Part shown: positions 35,596 through 45,005 of the stretch, in pieces
Layout: every line of letters begins with the position of its first letter
How positions within the stretch are numbered: position 1 is the first letter of the stretch
Assembly (NCBI GenBank): GCA_009676745.1
Contig: CP046062.1
Coordinates: 1,225,501-1,289,500 of the forward strand
Source of the DNA: Leuconostoc mesenteroides subsp. mesenteroides
Lineage (GTDB): Bacteria > Bacillota > Bacilli > Lactobacillales > Lactobacillaceae
Direction of reading: 5' to 3'
DNA length: 64,000 nucleotides
Notes under the pieces: generated by a model
Told to the model about the DNA's origin: nothing
Databases searched by the model: none
Seen by the model: only the letters and a program-made list of their open reading frames with translations
Position numbers and translations under genes: made by a program

Positions 35596-36173
35596 GAGAC
35601 CACCTCGTTTGTATTGACCTCTAGAATACCTGATTTAGCAACTAGTTTTTGTGTGAAATAAACAATTACTCCTGCAAAAATAGCTGCTGAAATAAGGCGA
35701 GTGATGAATAATCCAATCAATAAACCAAATGAGTAGTCAGCATAACCATTACGGAAGAGGTCCCAAATAAATGTCACAATAGTAACCGTGATCACAGACA
35801 TTGACAAACTAGTTTTGTCCCAGCGACGGTAACCAAATACAGCAAATCCAAGCTCGGTACCAAGTCCTTGGATTAGTGCAGAAACAATGTTCATGACACC
35901 CCATTGAGAGCCAAATACCATTTCAATTGTGCCACCCAGTGTTTCACCTATAATTGATGCGCCAGGGCGACGTAAAATGAATCCGGCCATGGGACCAGCC
36001 ATAAGCCAAGGACCCAATGTTGCATCATTAGCATATGCGCTTAATCCGAATGGTGTCAAAAAAGCAGCGATGACATTATAACCAAATGCCCAAGCCCAAA
36101 ATATAAATCCAAAGAAAACACCGATTAGCGCGATGAAGATAACATCGCGCAGCGACCATTTGTTTGCAGTCAT
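35592..36173 (-). CDS. ykoE: Thiamin/HMP ECF S component YkoE
   Basis: Substrate-binding membrane component for hydroxymethylpyrimidine or thiamin. Start at 36173 has AGGAGG eight bases upstream; the alternative TTG at 36179 is too close to it. The 193 residues have about five to six helices with family segments WAWAFGYNVIAAFLTPFG, AGPMAGFILRRPGASIIGE and SQWGVMNIVSALIQGLG. Preceded by a roughly 400-base leader with a TPP riboswitch and an attenuator. Confidence 0.88.
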   Translation of the reverse strand: MTANKWSLRDVIFIALIGVFFGFIFWAWAFGYNVIAAFLTPFGLSAYANDATLGPWLMAGPMAGFILRRPGASIIGETLGGTIEMVFGSQWGVMNIVSALIQGLGTELGFAVFGYRRWDKTSLSMSVITVTIVTFIWDLFRNGYADYSFGLLIGLFITRLISAAIFAGVIVYFTQKLVAKSGILEVNTNEVVS

Positions 36174-36300
36174 TTGCAAAGCCTCCTAAAATTTTCGATA
36201 CTAACCAATAAGTTAATGAACTCAACTGCGTACATAACTTTGTTGGCTAATAATTGGTGTCAATAAACCGAAATTACCGCAAAATCGAGTACAAATTAGA

Positions 36301-36330
36301 AAAAGCCAGACTTCATAAGGAAGACTGGCT
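36301..36330 (-). terminator. Attenuator in the thi leader
   Basis: On the minus strand AGCCAG-T-CTTC pairs with GAAG-T-CTGGCT around CTTAT, followed by TTTTTC. It lies between the TPP aptamer and ykoE, so it is a likely TPP-controlled terminator. An antiterminator was not identified. Confidence 0.75.
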
Positions 36331-36384
36331 TGAAAAATTGTGGTCATGATTTCAATGCAGAAACGGTACTTAAAAAATGTGTAG

Positions 36385-36415
36385 TGTCAACATCATACAT
36401 TGTATAGTATTGACA
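36385..36415. repeat. Imperfect inverted repeat in the thi leader
   Basis: Arms of 15 bases, beginning TGTCAA and ending TTGACA, matching at 12 of 15 positions. It lies between aptamer and attenuator and may be part of the switching structure. Confidence 0.5.
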
Positions 36416-36468
36416 TTACAAAACATAGTACCATCAAGATATATCATTTCATTAAGACATTTTCAAGT

Positions 36469-36541
36469 AAATCTCCCTACGCTAGTATTAACTAGATCAG
36501 GTATGATGGGTTTTATCTCAGCACAACGGCACCCCAGATTT
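36469..36541 (-). promoter_or_regulatory. TPP riboswitch (THI element)
   Basis: On the minus strand: AAATCT, then GGGGTGC, GCTGAGAT, ACCC, ACCTGATCTAGTTAATACTA, GCGTAGGGA and AGATTT closing the P1 stem. All signature blocks of the thiamin pyrophosphate aptamer are present in the right order. It governs ykoE-ykoF-ykoD-ykoC. Confidence 0.95.
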
Positions 36542-36578
36542 TGGTGTTTTCAGTTATTTGTGAAAAGCTCACGCCTAG

Positions 36579-36607
36579 AGTGTAACATAAGACTAATTAT
36601 CGTGCAA
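36579..36607 (-). promoter_or_regulatory. Promoter of the thi transporter operon
   Basis: Minus strand TTGCAC (36602-36607), 17 bases, TACACT (36579-36584) with an extended TG. It lies about 40 bases before the TPP aptamer. Confidence 0.65.
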
Positions 36608-36692
36608 ACTATTCAGACGCAACAAAATTTTATTATAAAAATTATGTTATATTTTCTAACATTATTATATTTTTAAGTAAGAAATTTGAGTA

Positions 36693-36701
36693 TGATATAA
36701 T
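36693..36701 (+). promoter_or_regulatory. Extended -10 promoter of trmK
   Basis: TGATATAAT about 100 bases upstream of trmK. A second weak candidate, TGTTATACT, ends at 36764. The stretch 36174-36798 holds no gene but is filled by the thi leader and these promoters. Confidence 0.45.
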
Positions 36702-36798
36702 TTGTGGTCTTTTACTAATTAAAAGTACATGATATCAGCGAGATATTGACTTATTTGTTATACTAAAATGAGTAAAAAAACAACTCTAAGGATAAACA

Positions 36799-37488
36799 AT
36801 GGACAGTATTCATCTTTCACCACGGCTTGCAGCTGTGGCTTCATTTGTACCCAAAGGCTCAAGATTAGCCGATATTGGCTCTGATCACGCCTATTTACCT
36901 GCTAATCTATTAATCAATAACAAAATTTCATTTGCAGTTGCTGGTGAGGTTGCTAAAGGACCTTACGAAAACGCACAGCACGAAATCGTTCGAAGAGCAT
37001 TAACTACACAACTCGAGGCGAGATTGGCGAATGGATTAGCGGCAATTAAAGATGAGGATCATATTGACACGGTCACGATTGCTGGTATGGGCGGTGTCTT
37101 AATTACAGACATATTAGAAGCAGGTTTTTTAAGAGGAAAAAGCTTTGAAACGCTTATATTACAGCCAAATACTGATGAGCATATTGTGCGAACATGGCTG
37201 AATAACCACCAGTATAAAATTAATGATGAGGTTATTGAACAAGAGAATAACCATTTTTATGAAATTATAATTGCTACAAAGGGTACACAAAGTTTATCAA
37301 GTCTTGATAAAAAATTTGGCCCAGTCTTACGAAAAAAGAAAACGCCAGTTTTTGTTTCTAAATGGCAGAAAGAATTGGATCGTATCGATACAATTTTTGA
37401 AAATCTTGAATTTGCTGGAAAAACTGATTCATCTATTTATCAAGATTGGAAAAACAAGTATCAGCAAATTAGGGAGGTTATCAAGTGA
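36799..37488 (+). CDS. trmK: tRNA (adenine(22)-N1)-methyltransferase
   Basis: Uses S-adenosylmethionine to methylate A22 of tRNA. The 229 residues have the Rossmann methyltransferase start LADIGSDHAYLP, the family segment VAGEVAKGPYENAQ, and TIAGMGGVLITDIL, followed by a coiled C-terminal region. AAGGA precedes the start by eight bases. GTGA overlap with the next gene repeats the yqfN-yqfO order of B. subtilis. Confidence 0.92.
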   Translation: MDSIHLSPRLAAVASFVPKGSRLADIGSDHAYLPANLLINNKISFAVAGEVAKGPYENAQHEIVRRALTTQLEARLANGLAAIKDEDHIDTVTIAGMGGVLITDILEAGFLRGKSFETLILQPNTDEHIVRTWLNNHQYKINDEVIEQENNHFYEIIIATKGTQSLSSLDKKFGPVLRKKKTPVFVSKWQKELDRIDTIFENLEFAGKTDSSIYQDWKNKYQQIREVIK

Positions 37489-38270
37489 TTGCACAAGAAT
37501 TAATTGACAAAATTGAGTTTTTTGCCCCTAAACAATTAGCTGAGGAGGGTGACCCAACGGGATTACAAATTGGTGATCCTAAGCAGCCGGTACATCGGGT
37601 CATGACAGCCCTTGATGTTCGTCCAGAGGTGGTTCAAGAAGCAATTGCTAATCATGTCGATTTTATATGGGCACACCATGAGGCCATGTTTTTTCCTGCA
37701 AAAAACTTAGACTTATCACAGCCTCAAAATCGAATGTATGCAGATTTGATTCAACATAACATTGTTGTTTATGCTTCACATACTAATATGGATAGTGCAG
37801 AAGGTGGCATGAATGATTGGTTGGCCGAAACACTTGGTATTCAAGATGCAATACCTTTGATACCAAATGTGGATAAGAAAACTGGGCTTGGCAGAATTGG
37901 ACAATTAGAGCAACCAATTTCTGTACGAGAATACGCTGTGAAAATTCGTGATTTGTTTCATGTTCAAGCAGTGCGCGTTATTGCTAGCGATGTGACAAAG
38001 CCAATTCAAAAGATTGCTGTGCTAGGCGGAGATGGTGGTCGTTGGTGGCGAGTAGCGCAACAAGCAGGAGCTGACGCCTATATTACAGCCGATGTCTACT
38101 ACCACGTTGGGCATGACATCTTGGCTTCCAACTTTATTGTGATTGATCCTGACCATCATATGGAAGCCATTGCTAATGAAAAAATGGTTGATAAGGTTAA
38201 AGAATGGTTTGGTGATACTGTTGATGTAGTTGCTACAACAATCAATACTGATCCATACAAATATATCTAG
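37485..38270 (+). CDS. Nif3-like dinuclear metal centre protein
   Basis: A 261-residue member of the Nif3/YqfO family without the extra central domain seen in the longer (about 370-residue) Bacillus form. Metal-binding residues are visible in WAHHEAMFF, ASHTNMD and the C-terminal VYYHVGHDILA with DPDHHMEA. Start is GTG overlapping the trmK stop. The cellular role is unknown, though a GTP cyclohydrolase link has been proposed for the family. Confidence 0.85.
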   Translation: MIAQELIDKIEFFAPKQLAEEGDPTGLQIGDPKQPVHRVMTALDVRPEVVQEAIANHVDFIWAHHEAMFFPAKNLDLSQPQNRMYADLIQHNIVVYASHTNMDSAEGGMNDWLAETLGIQDAIPLIPNVDKKTGLGRIGQLEQPISVREYAVKIRDLFHVQAVRVIASDVTKPIQKIAVLGGDGGRWWRVAQQAGADAYITADVYYHVGHDILASNFIVIDPDHHMEAIANEKMVDKVKEWFGDTVDVVATTINTDPYKYI

Positions 38271-38313
38271 TTAACAGTTAAAACAGTGAGCAAATGCTCA
38301 AAAGGAGTAATAT

Positions 38314-39549
38314 ATGACAAAGTATCCCGAATTAACAGAACGTTTTTTGAAATATGTAAAAATAGATACGCAATCCGATGAACATTCAGAAACAGTGCCT
38401 TCATCACCTAAAGAGGTCGCTTTTTTAGCAGATCTAGCAGAGGAGTTAAAAGCTATTGGCCTTGAAAATGTACGTACCATGAAGGATGGTTATGTATTTG
38501 CGGAATTATCAAGCAATATTGATGACAGTGCTGTGCCTGTAATTGGATTTATTGCCCACGTTGATACTGCAGATTTTAATGGAGCGAACATTAACCCACA
38601 AATTATTGAAAATTACGACGGCCAATCGTCAATTAAGTTGGGAAATAGTGGTTACGAATTGGCAACTAACGAATTTCCTAGTTTAAAAAAATATGCGGGA
38701 CATACTCTAATTACAACTGATGGCACAACACTATTAGGTGCTGATGATAAAGCAGGAGATGCTGAAATTATTACCGCAGCTCAGTATTTAATTGCACATC
38801 CAGAAATCAAGCATGGTGATTTGCGGTTTGCTTTTGGACCAGATGAAGAGATTGGTATTGGTGCCGATCATTTTGATGTTGAATCATTTGGTGCTGATTT
38901 CGCTTATACAATGGATGGCGGACCATTAGGCGAGCTTGAATGGGAGACATTTAATGCTGCGAGCGCCGTTATCACAATTCAGGGACGAAATGTTCATCCG
39001 GGAACTGCAAAAGGTACAATGGTTAATGCCATTCAACTAGCATTTGATTTTCATGAACAACTTCCTGTCCATGATCGTCCAGAAAATACTGAAGGAACAG
39101 AAGGATTTTGGCATCTTCTAGCAGTTGACGGTAATCCTGAAGAAGCAATCCTACGATATATTGTTCGTGATCATGATCGAAATATATTTGAAGAACGTAA
39201 GCAAAGATTATTAGATATTGCGGATGCCTTTAATCAGAAATTAGGGGAAGAGCGTATAAAAGTAATATTGAAAGATCAATACTACAATATGGGTGACATC
39301 TTGAAAGATGATATGCGTTCAGTAAATTTGGCTGAAAAAGCGATGAACAGCTTGGGGATTGAACCGATTATTGAACCTGTTCGTGGTGGTACTGATGGTT
39401 CAAAAATAACTTTTCTGGGACTACCAACACCAAATATTTTTGCAGGTGGCGAAAATATGCATGGTCGTTTTGAATATGTTTCTACAACAGTCATGGAGCA
39501 GGCAACAGACGTTATTTTAGAAATTGTAAAACTTGCACAAGAAAAATAA
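38314..39549 (+). CDS. pepT: Peptidase T (aminotripeptidase)
   Basis: Zinc M20 peptidase removing the N-terminal residue of tripeptides. The 411 residues show IAHVDTADF (first His ligand), [12 protein letters not shown] (bridging Asp), the catalytic [23 protein letters not shown], and the final His region [19 protein letters not shown] precedes the start. A hairpin, TGAGC-AAAT-GCTCA (38287-38300), lies just before the ribosome site. Confidence 0.93.
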   Translation: MTKYPELTERFLKYVKIDTQSDEHSETVPSSPKEVAFLADLAEELKAIGLENVRTMKDGYVFAELSSNIDDSAVPVIGFIAHVDTADFNGANINPQIIENYDGQSSIKLGNSGYELATNEFPSLKKYAGHTLITTDGTTLLGADDKAGDAEIITAAQYLIAHPEIKHGDLRFAFGPDEEIGIGADHFDVESFGADFAYTMDGGPLGELEWETFNAASAVITIQGRNVHPGTAKGTMVNAIQLAFDFHEQLPVHDRPENTEGTEGFWHLLAVDGNPEEAILRYIVRDHDRNIFEERKQRLLDIADAFNQKLGEERIKVILKDQYYNMGDILKDDMRSVNLAEKAMNSLGIEPIIEPVRGGTDGSKITFLGLPTPNIFAGGENMHGRFEYVSTTVMEQATDVILEIVKLAQEK

Positions 39550-39562
39550 ATTTTAGACAAAT

Positions 39563-39590
39563 AAAAAAGAGCTCAAGCGAGCTCTTTTTT
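39563..39590. terminator. Bidirectional terminator between pepT and yjzD
   Basis: AAAAAAGAGCTC, loop AAGC, GAGCTCTTTTTT; symmetric and T-rich on both strands. Confidence 0.9.
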
Positions 39591-39600
39591 GTTTTGTGAT

Positions 39601-39798
39601 CTACTCTTCAGACGCCACTTCTTTTGGTGCAGCTGATCCTGAAATTGCTGGAATTGCAATGACCGCAATTTCACCAACAATAACAGCAATGACAGCAACA
39701 GTAACAAAATCATAAGTGCCTGAATTCAATTGGGATACAATATAACCCAAAATTTCACCAAATATTGCAGACCAAATTGCTACCATAATGTATTTCAT
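39601..39798 (-). CDS. Small two-helix membrane protein, YjzD/DUF2929 family
   Basis: Start at 39798 has GAGG eight bases before it; the codon at 39831 has none. The 65 residues hold two membrane helices separated by VSQLNSGTYDF, the mark of the YjzD/DUF2929 family, and an acidic tail. Function unknown. Confidence 0.75.
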   Translation of the reverse strand: MKYIMVAIWSAIFGEILGYIVSQLNSGTYDFVTVAVIAVIVGEIAVIAIPAISGSAAPKEVASEE

Positions 39799-39952
39799 GA
39801 TTTTTACCTCTTTACTGTCATTATAATACACCTTTTTTCACAAATCGCAAGTTTTTAAAGGAATTTAAACAAGAAAAGGGAAAATGTCTTTTCTGTGATT
39901 TTGTGGCATCCTAATATTTGTTAAAATCAACGACTTTTCTGTTATTTTTCTG

Positions 39953-39977
39953 TATAATTAAAGAAAACGGATGTTCG
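39953..39977 (+). promoter_or_regulatory. -10 box of dnaE with imperfect LexA-like site
   Basis: TATAAT at 39953-39958. AAAACGGATGTTCG at 39964-39977 matches the Gram-positive LexA box CGAAC-N4-GTTCG at eight of ten fixed positions and would cover the start of transcription. Confidence 0.35.
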
Positions 39978-39991
39978 TATAAGGAGTTGAG

Positions 39992-42900
39992 ATGTACGCA
40001 CCGCTTCAAATTTTAAGCAGTTATAGCTTATTAAAAAATCCAAATACAATTGAACAAATTGTCCAAACGGCAAAGACTCGCGGCTATGAAGCTATTGCAC
40101 TGGCTGATATTAATGTAATGTATGGAGCGATAGACTGGTTTCGACAAACCAAAAAGCATGGGATTAAGCCTTTATTTGGCTTGACATTAATGGTCAATGG
40201 ACTGGTGAATTCAGCTACACTATTTCCAGTTTTACTATTGGCTGAAAACCAAACAGGCTATCAAAACCTAATGTGGTTATCATCAGCCAAGATGAACAGT
40301 CAAGGCGATTTTCAGTGGGAAACAATGGTTAAACACTTAGCTGGTATAAATATTATTTTCCCAGCTGACAGTGAGTTTGTTCAGCTTATCGCTTCAGGTT
40401 ATGAAGAAGTTAATAACTATTGGCAACAACTTATCACCCTTGTTGACAAGCAACATGCTTTTATCGGCATTAATTCACAAATGGCACCGCAGATACAAGA
40501 GAGATTAGCGCAATTCAGCGAACAGAATGGCGGTCATATGATTGCTTTAGATGATATTGACTACCTTAATTCAGATGATGCTTTCACTACCCAAGTCTTA
40601 AAAGCAATTGATGCGAATGTTAAATTGGACGATATTAAAATTTTATCGCAACAACAAGGCTCACATATTTTAAGAGATCTAACTGTCGTTCGACAAGAAT
40701 ACCAAAGCACAGAAGTCCTAAAGACGGCTTATATTAATAATGAGTTATTAGTTTCCAAAAGCAATGTCAATATTGAATTTAAAGATACAGCGTTACCACC
40801 CTTTGAAACACCATCTGGGGTAACCAATGTACAGTTTTTAGAAACAATTGCTAACAGTGGATTAAAAAAACGATTGCAAGGACGTAATGTGACTTTGAAC
40901 TTGTACGAAGAAAGGTTGCAGTACGAATTAAAAACCATTGAAGCGCTAGGATTTAGCGATTACTTCTTGATCGTTTGGGACATTGTGAATTTTGCGCATA
41001 AAAATCGCATTCAAACTGGTCCAGGACGTGGTTCGGTCGCTGGGTCTCTGGTTGCGTATAGTTTACAAATCACCGATGTAGATCCCTTGCAATTTAACTT
41101 GCTATTTGAACGTTTCCTAAATAATGAGCGAGTGCAAATGCCTGATATTGACATTGATTGGCCACCAAGCAAACGTGAAGAATTATTTACCTATCTCTAT
41201 CAAAAATACGGGAAAAGAAACTTTGGCCAAATTATTACATTTGGTACTTTAGCTTCTAAACAAGCGTTACGTGATGTAGGCAGGGTATTTGGATTACCGA
41301 CTCCGACACTGAGTAAGTTGAGTGCTAGCATACCTGAAGGGAAAAATGGCCGTAAAGTATCTATTAACGATGCGCTTCAATCACCACAATTACAGAATAC
41401 CCTTCGTGATATTGACAATGGTAAATTATTATTGCAAACAGCATTGAAAATCGAAGGATTACCAAGAAATTATTCTACACATGCGGCAGGCATTGTACTT
41501 AGTGCAAATCCTTTGGTTCAAACGTTGCCCGTACAATCTGGTGCCGAGGGGCGTTTATTGACACAATTTGAAAAAGATCCAGTTGAACAATTAGGGTTAC
41601 TTAAAATTGACATTTTAGGGCTACAAAATTTAGCTATTTTAAGCCAAACACTTTATTACGCTCAAAAAGAGCTGCCAAAAGGATTTGACATTACAAAAAT
41701 AGCTTTGGATGATGCTAAAACCTTAGCACTATTTGCTAAAGGTGATACCAATGGCGTTTTTCAATTTGAATCTGCAGGAATTAAAAATGTACTGCGAAAG
41801 CTGAAACCAGCTACCTTTGAACATGTTGTGGCTGTTAACGCGCTTTATCGTCCTGGCCCTGCGCAAAATATTGACAAGTTTATCGCTCGACGCCATGGTA
41901 AAGAAGCAGTCATGATTCCAGATCCTAGTTTGAAAGCAATCTTGGCGCCAACTTTTGGTATTATTGTATATCAAGAGCAGGTTATGCTAGTTGCGGAATC
42001 GTATGCTGGATTTACGCTAGGTGAGGCGGATATCTTACGAAGTGCCATGTCTAAGAAGAAAGTCGACAAAATGCAAAAATTGCATGAGCAATTTATTGCA
42101 GGTTCTTTGAAAAATGGACACGATCAAGAACAAGCAGAGCTTATTTTTTCTTATATTGATGAATTCGCTAACTATGGTTTTAATCGTTCACATGCAGTTG
42201 CTTATAGTAAATTAGCTTTTGAACTAGCTTATCTAAAGGCTCATTATCCAGTTGCCTTTTTCACAGCACTATTAAATGCAAACCTGGGTGAACAGAAAAA
42301 AGTGCAACAATATGTATCTGAAGCCAAAAATCGTGGCATTGTAGTATTAGCGCCAGATATTAATAGGTCATATAAGTTTTGGACATCTATTGAAAACCAA
42401 TTACAAATGGGCTTGAACAACATCCGTGGTGTTCGTACAGACTTTGTGACAGCTGTGTTAGAAGAGCGCCAGAATAATGGTTCATTTCAGACCATCCAGT
42501 CTTTTGTGCGGCGTTTGCCAGAAAAAATGCTTAAACGCGAAGCGGTAGAGCAATTAGTATATGCTGGGGCACTTGATTCGTTTGGCTACAATCGGCGTGA
42601 ATTAATCGAAAATCTAGCTAGCCTGATTGAAGCTGCAAGTTTTGGTAACCTAATTTTAGAAGAAACGAAAATTAAGAAGTATGATGATTTTTCTTTGTCC
42701 GATCGTTTAAAAAAAGAAAAAGAGGTCATTGGCGTAAATTTATCTGGACATCCTTTAGATGCGTATGGTGATTTCACTTCGAAAAATGGTTTTAGTCAAA
42801 TAGGAAATATCGTACAGCCAAGTCAGGTTGAGAAAATAATCGCAATTGTTGACAGTATTCGACAGATTCGGACTAAAAAAGGGGATGACATGGCTTTCGT

Positions 42901-43330
42901 GAAAGTCTCTGATACCACTGGAGAAATAAGTGTAACCATATTCCCACAGCTATTTAAAAAAATCAGCAATTTTCTAAAACCTGGAGCGATATTGAGTATT
43001 GCTGGTAAATCAGAGCGTGATATGCGTAATGAGATCGCAATTGTGGCTAATCACATTAATTTAGCGCCAGAACTGCAGTATCTCGACCCCGTTCAAGGGA
43101 CATGGTTTCTTCAGCTTGACGAGGTGCATGATACACCGGAAAAACGTGAAGGAATCAGTCAAATCATGAAAAAATATCGTGGTCATAATCCAGTGGTGAT
43201 TCACTGGCAAAAAGATGGTAAAAGTCAAAAACTTGATCAAGAATTTTGGATGAGTAGTGAAACCGTTATCATGCGCGAATTAGCAGCTTTACTAGGGAGT
43301 GGAAATATTATTTTTAAACAAACTTACTGA
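39992..43330 (+). CDS. dnaE: DNA polymerase III alpha subunit, DnaE type
   Basis: Replicative or lesion-bypass polymerase of the C family. The 1112 residues comprise an N-terminal PHP domain, the polymerase core with the catalytic PDIDIDWPPSKREE, the helix-hairpin-helix region and a C-terminal OB domain (QIRTKKGDDMAFVKVSDTTG). The PHP start reads APLQILSSYSLL where active forms have HxH, so metal-dependent proofreading is unlikely; this is usual for the Firmicute DnaE that extends primers next to PolC. AAGGAG is nine bases upstream. Confidence 0.94.
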   Translation: MYAPLQILSSYSLLKNPNTIEQIVQTAKTRGYEAIALADINVMYGAIDWFRQTKKHGIKPLFGLTLMVNGLVNSATLFPVLLLAENQTGYQNLMWLSSAKMNSQGDFQWETMVKHLAGINIIFPADSEFVQLIASGYEEVNNYWQQLITLVDKQHAFIGINSQMAPQIQERLAQFSEQNGGHMIALDDIDYLNSDDAFTTQVLKAIDANVKLDDIKILSQQQGSHILRDLTVVRQEYQSTEVLKTAYINNELLVSKSNVNIEFKDTALPPFETPSGVTNVQFLETIANSGLKKRLQGRNVTLNLYEERLQYELKTIEALGFSDYFLIVWDIVNFAHKNRIQTGPGRGSVAGSLVAYSLQITDVDPLQFNLLFERFLNNERVQMPDIDIDWPPSKREELFTYLYQKYGKRNFGQIITFGTLASKQALRDVGRVFGLPTPTLSKLSASIPEGKNGRKVSINDALQSPQLQNTLRDIDNGKLLLQTALKIEGLPRNYSTHAAGIVLSANPLVQTLPVQSGAEGRLLTQFEKDPVEQLGLLKIDILGLQNLAILSQTLYYAQKELPKGFDITKIALDDAKTLALFAKGDTNGVFQFESAGIKNVLRKLKPATFEHVVAVNALYRPGPAQNIDKFIARRHGKEAVMIPDPSLKAILAPTFGIIVYQEQVMLVAESYAGFTLGEADILRSAMSKKKVDKMQKLHEQFIAGSLKNGHDQEQAELIFSYIDEFANYGFNRSHAVAYSKLAFELAYLKAHYPVAFFTALLNANLGEQKKVQQYVSEAKNRGIVVLAPDINRSYKFWTSIENQLQMGLNNIRGVRTDFVTAVLEERQNNGSFQTIQSFVRRLPEKMLKREAVEQLVYAGALDSFGYNRRELIENLASLIEAASFGNLILEETKIKKYDDFSLSDRLKKEKEVIGVNLSGHPLDAYGDFTSKNGFSQIGNIVQPSQVEKIIAIVDSIRQIRTKKGDDMAFVKVSDTTGEISVTIFPQLFKKISNFLKPGAILSIAGKSERDMRNEIAIVANHINLAPELQYLDPVQGTWFLQLDEVHDTPEKREGISQIMKKYRGHNPVVIHWQKDGKSQKLDQEFWMSSETVIMRELAALLGSGNIIFKQTY

Positions 43331-43339
43331 TAATATGAC

Positions 43340-43368
43340 TTGTACAAATGGGGCATAATGTATAAAAT
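43340..43368 (+). promoter_or_regulatory. Promoter of pyk
   Basis: TTGTAC (43340-43345), 17 bases, TAAAAT (43363-43368). A hairpin GTTGC-ACAA-GCAAC (43383-43396) lies near the 5' end of the mRNA and may stabilise it. Confidence 0.65.
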
Positions 43369-43425
43369 AGAGATTGGGTAGAGTTGCACAAGCAACAACC
43401 AAGATAACTAAGGAGCTATTTAACC

Positions 43426-44847
43426 ATGAAAAAGACGAAAATCGTCTCAACACTTGGTCCGTCATCATCTGATGTCGAAACAATCGTAAAGTTAATCCAA
43501 GCAGGCGCTAATGTATTCCGTTTTAACTTTTCACACGGTGATCACGAAGAACATTTAGGCCGTATGAATGCTGTTCACGAAGCCGAAAAGATTACTGGTA
43601 AGACAGTTGGTATTTTGTTGGATACTAAGGGTGCTGAAATCCGTACAACAAAGCAAGCTGACGGTAAGATTGAATTCCATACAGGTGACACATTGCGTAT
43701 CGCAATGGATGAAAACCTTGAAGGAACGAAAGAAAAAATCGCCGTTACATACGCTGGTTTGTTCGATGATGTTAAAGAAGGTGGACAAGTCTTGTTTGAT
43801 GATGGGTTGCTTGGTACAACTGTTATCGAAAAAGATTCAGCCACTCGCGAATTAGTTGTTCGCGTTGATAATGATGGTATTTTGGGATCACGTAAAGGTG
43901 TTAACGCACCCGGTGTTTCAATTAACTTGCCAGGTATTACTGAAAAGGATGCCGATGACATTCGTTTTGGTTTGGATCACGAAATCAATTATATTGCTGC
44001 TTCATTCGTTCGTAAGCCTGAAGACGTGCTAGAAATTCGTGCATTGTTGAAGGAAAAGAACATGGAACATGTTCAAATTATTCCTAAGATTGAATCACAA
44101 GAAGGTATTGACAATCTTGATGCAATTTTGGAAGTTTCAGATGCCTTAATGGTACCACGTGGTGACATGGGTGTTGAAATTCCTGCAGAAAATGTGCCTT
44201 TGGTTCAAAAGGACATGATCCGCAAGATGAACAAGGCAGGGTTGCCAGTTATTACTGCAACACAAATGCTTGACTCAATGGAAGAAAACCCACGTCCAAC
44301 ACGTGCCGAAGCTTCCGACGTTGCCAATGCTGTATTTGATGGTACTGATGCAACGATGTTGTCAGGTGAATCAGCTAATGGTGATTATCCAGTTGAAGCT
44401 GTTGCAACAATGTCAGCAATTAATGAAAAGGCTGAAACTTCACTACGTGAAAATGGACGTCATGAAGATATCTTATTTGACGAGTCAGATTCAACAGAAG
44501 CCGTTGCTGCCTCTGTAGCGCGTATTGCACGTAATGTAAATGCTAAGGCTGTTGTTGTATCAACAAACTCTGGTTATACAGCACGTATGGTTTCAAAGCA
44601 TCGCCCTGATGTCAACATTTTGGCTGTTACTTATACAGAACGTGTACAACGTGGTTTGACTTTGAACTACGGTGTTGTTCCGGTAGTTTATGATGCACCA
44701 AAGACTATTGATGAAATGGTTGATTTGGCTAAGAAAGCTGTTAAGGAACAAGGACTAGCTAACACAGGTGATACAATTGTTATTGCAGCTGGTGTGCCAA
44801 TGTCACAATCTGGTACAACTAACATGTTAACTGTACAAACAGTATAA
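43426..44847 (+). CDS. pyk: Pyruvate kinase
   Basis: Makes pyruvate and ATP from phosphoenolpyruvate and ADP. The 473 residues begin MKKTKIVSTLGPSS with NFSHG, have the active-site lysine motif QIIPKIESQEGIDN, PRGDMGVEIP, TATQMLDSMEENPRPTRAE, and the C-terminal allosteric domain. It lacks the extra PEP-utiliser domain of Bacillus. Lysine is mostly AAG here whereas neighbours such as dnaE prefer AAA, a codon choice typical of highly expressed genes. TAAGGAG lies before the start. Confidence 0.96.
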   Translation: MKKTKIVSTLGPSSSDVETIVKLIQAGANVFRFNFSHGDHEEHLGRMNAVHEAEKITGKTVGILLDTKGAEIRTTKQADGKIEFHTGDTLRIAMDENLEGTKEKIAVTYAGLFDDVKEGGQVLFDDGLLGTTVIEKDSATRELVVRVDNDGILGSRKGVNAPGVSINLPGITEKDADDIRFGLDHEINYIAASFVRKPEDVLEIRALLKEKNMEHVQIIPKIESQEGIDNLDAILEVSDALMVPRGDMGVEIPAENVPLVQKDMIRKMNKAGLPVITATQMLDSMEENPRPTRAEASDVANAVFDGTDATMLSGESANGDYPVEAVATMSAINEKAETSLRENGRHEDILFDESDSTEAVAASVARIARNVNAKAVVVSTNSGYTARMVSKHRPDVNILAVTYTERVQRGLTLNYGVVPVVYDAPKTIDEMVDLAKKAVKEQGLANTGDTIVIAAGVPMSQSGTTNMLTVQTV

Positions 44848-44866
44848 TAATTCTAGTTTAGACATT

Positions 44867-44913
44867 AAAAAAGACTATAATGATTTGGATACCAAATCAT
44901 TATAGTCTTTTTT
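44867..44913 (+). terminator. Strong terminator of pyk
   Basis: A perfect 22-base-pair stem, starting AAAAAAGACTATAATGATTT, with a three-base loop ATA, ending in TTTTTT. Confidence 0.95.
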
Positions 44914-45005
44914 AATTTAATGTAAGCAAAGCTATCACAGTTTAATACTAAAAGTTAACGAACTGCTAATATTAATTTAATAAAAAAATAGGTAGGAGTG
45001 ATGTG

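Noticed and set aside
36377..36676. 99-codon plus-strand ORF
   Set aside because: It runs through the TPP riboswitch and thi promoter in antisense, has no ribosome-binding site and no family features.
38287..38300. Hairpin TGAGC-AAAT-GCTCA before pepT as a riboswitch or terminator
   Set aside because: Too short, no T run, lies upstream of the ribosome site without overlapping it.
39872..39894. AGAAAAG...CTTTTCT inverted repeat upstream of dnaE as terminator
   Set aside because: A/T-rich stem with no T run after it; no gene ends there on the plus strand.
43575..43961. 128-codon minus-strand ORF within pyk
   Set aside because: Shadow produced by the strong codon bias of pyk.
44924..44942. 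GlnR-like box before amtB
   Set aside because: TGTAA and TCACA half-sites are present but nine bases apart instead of seven, and no second site exists.
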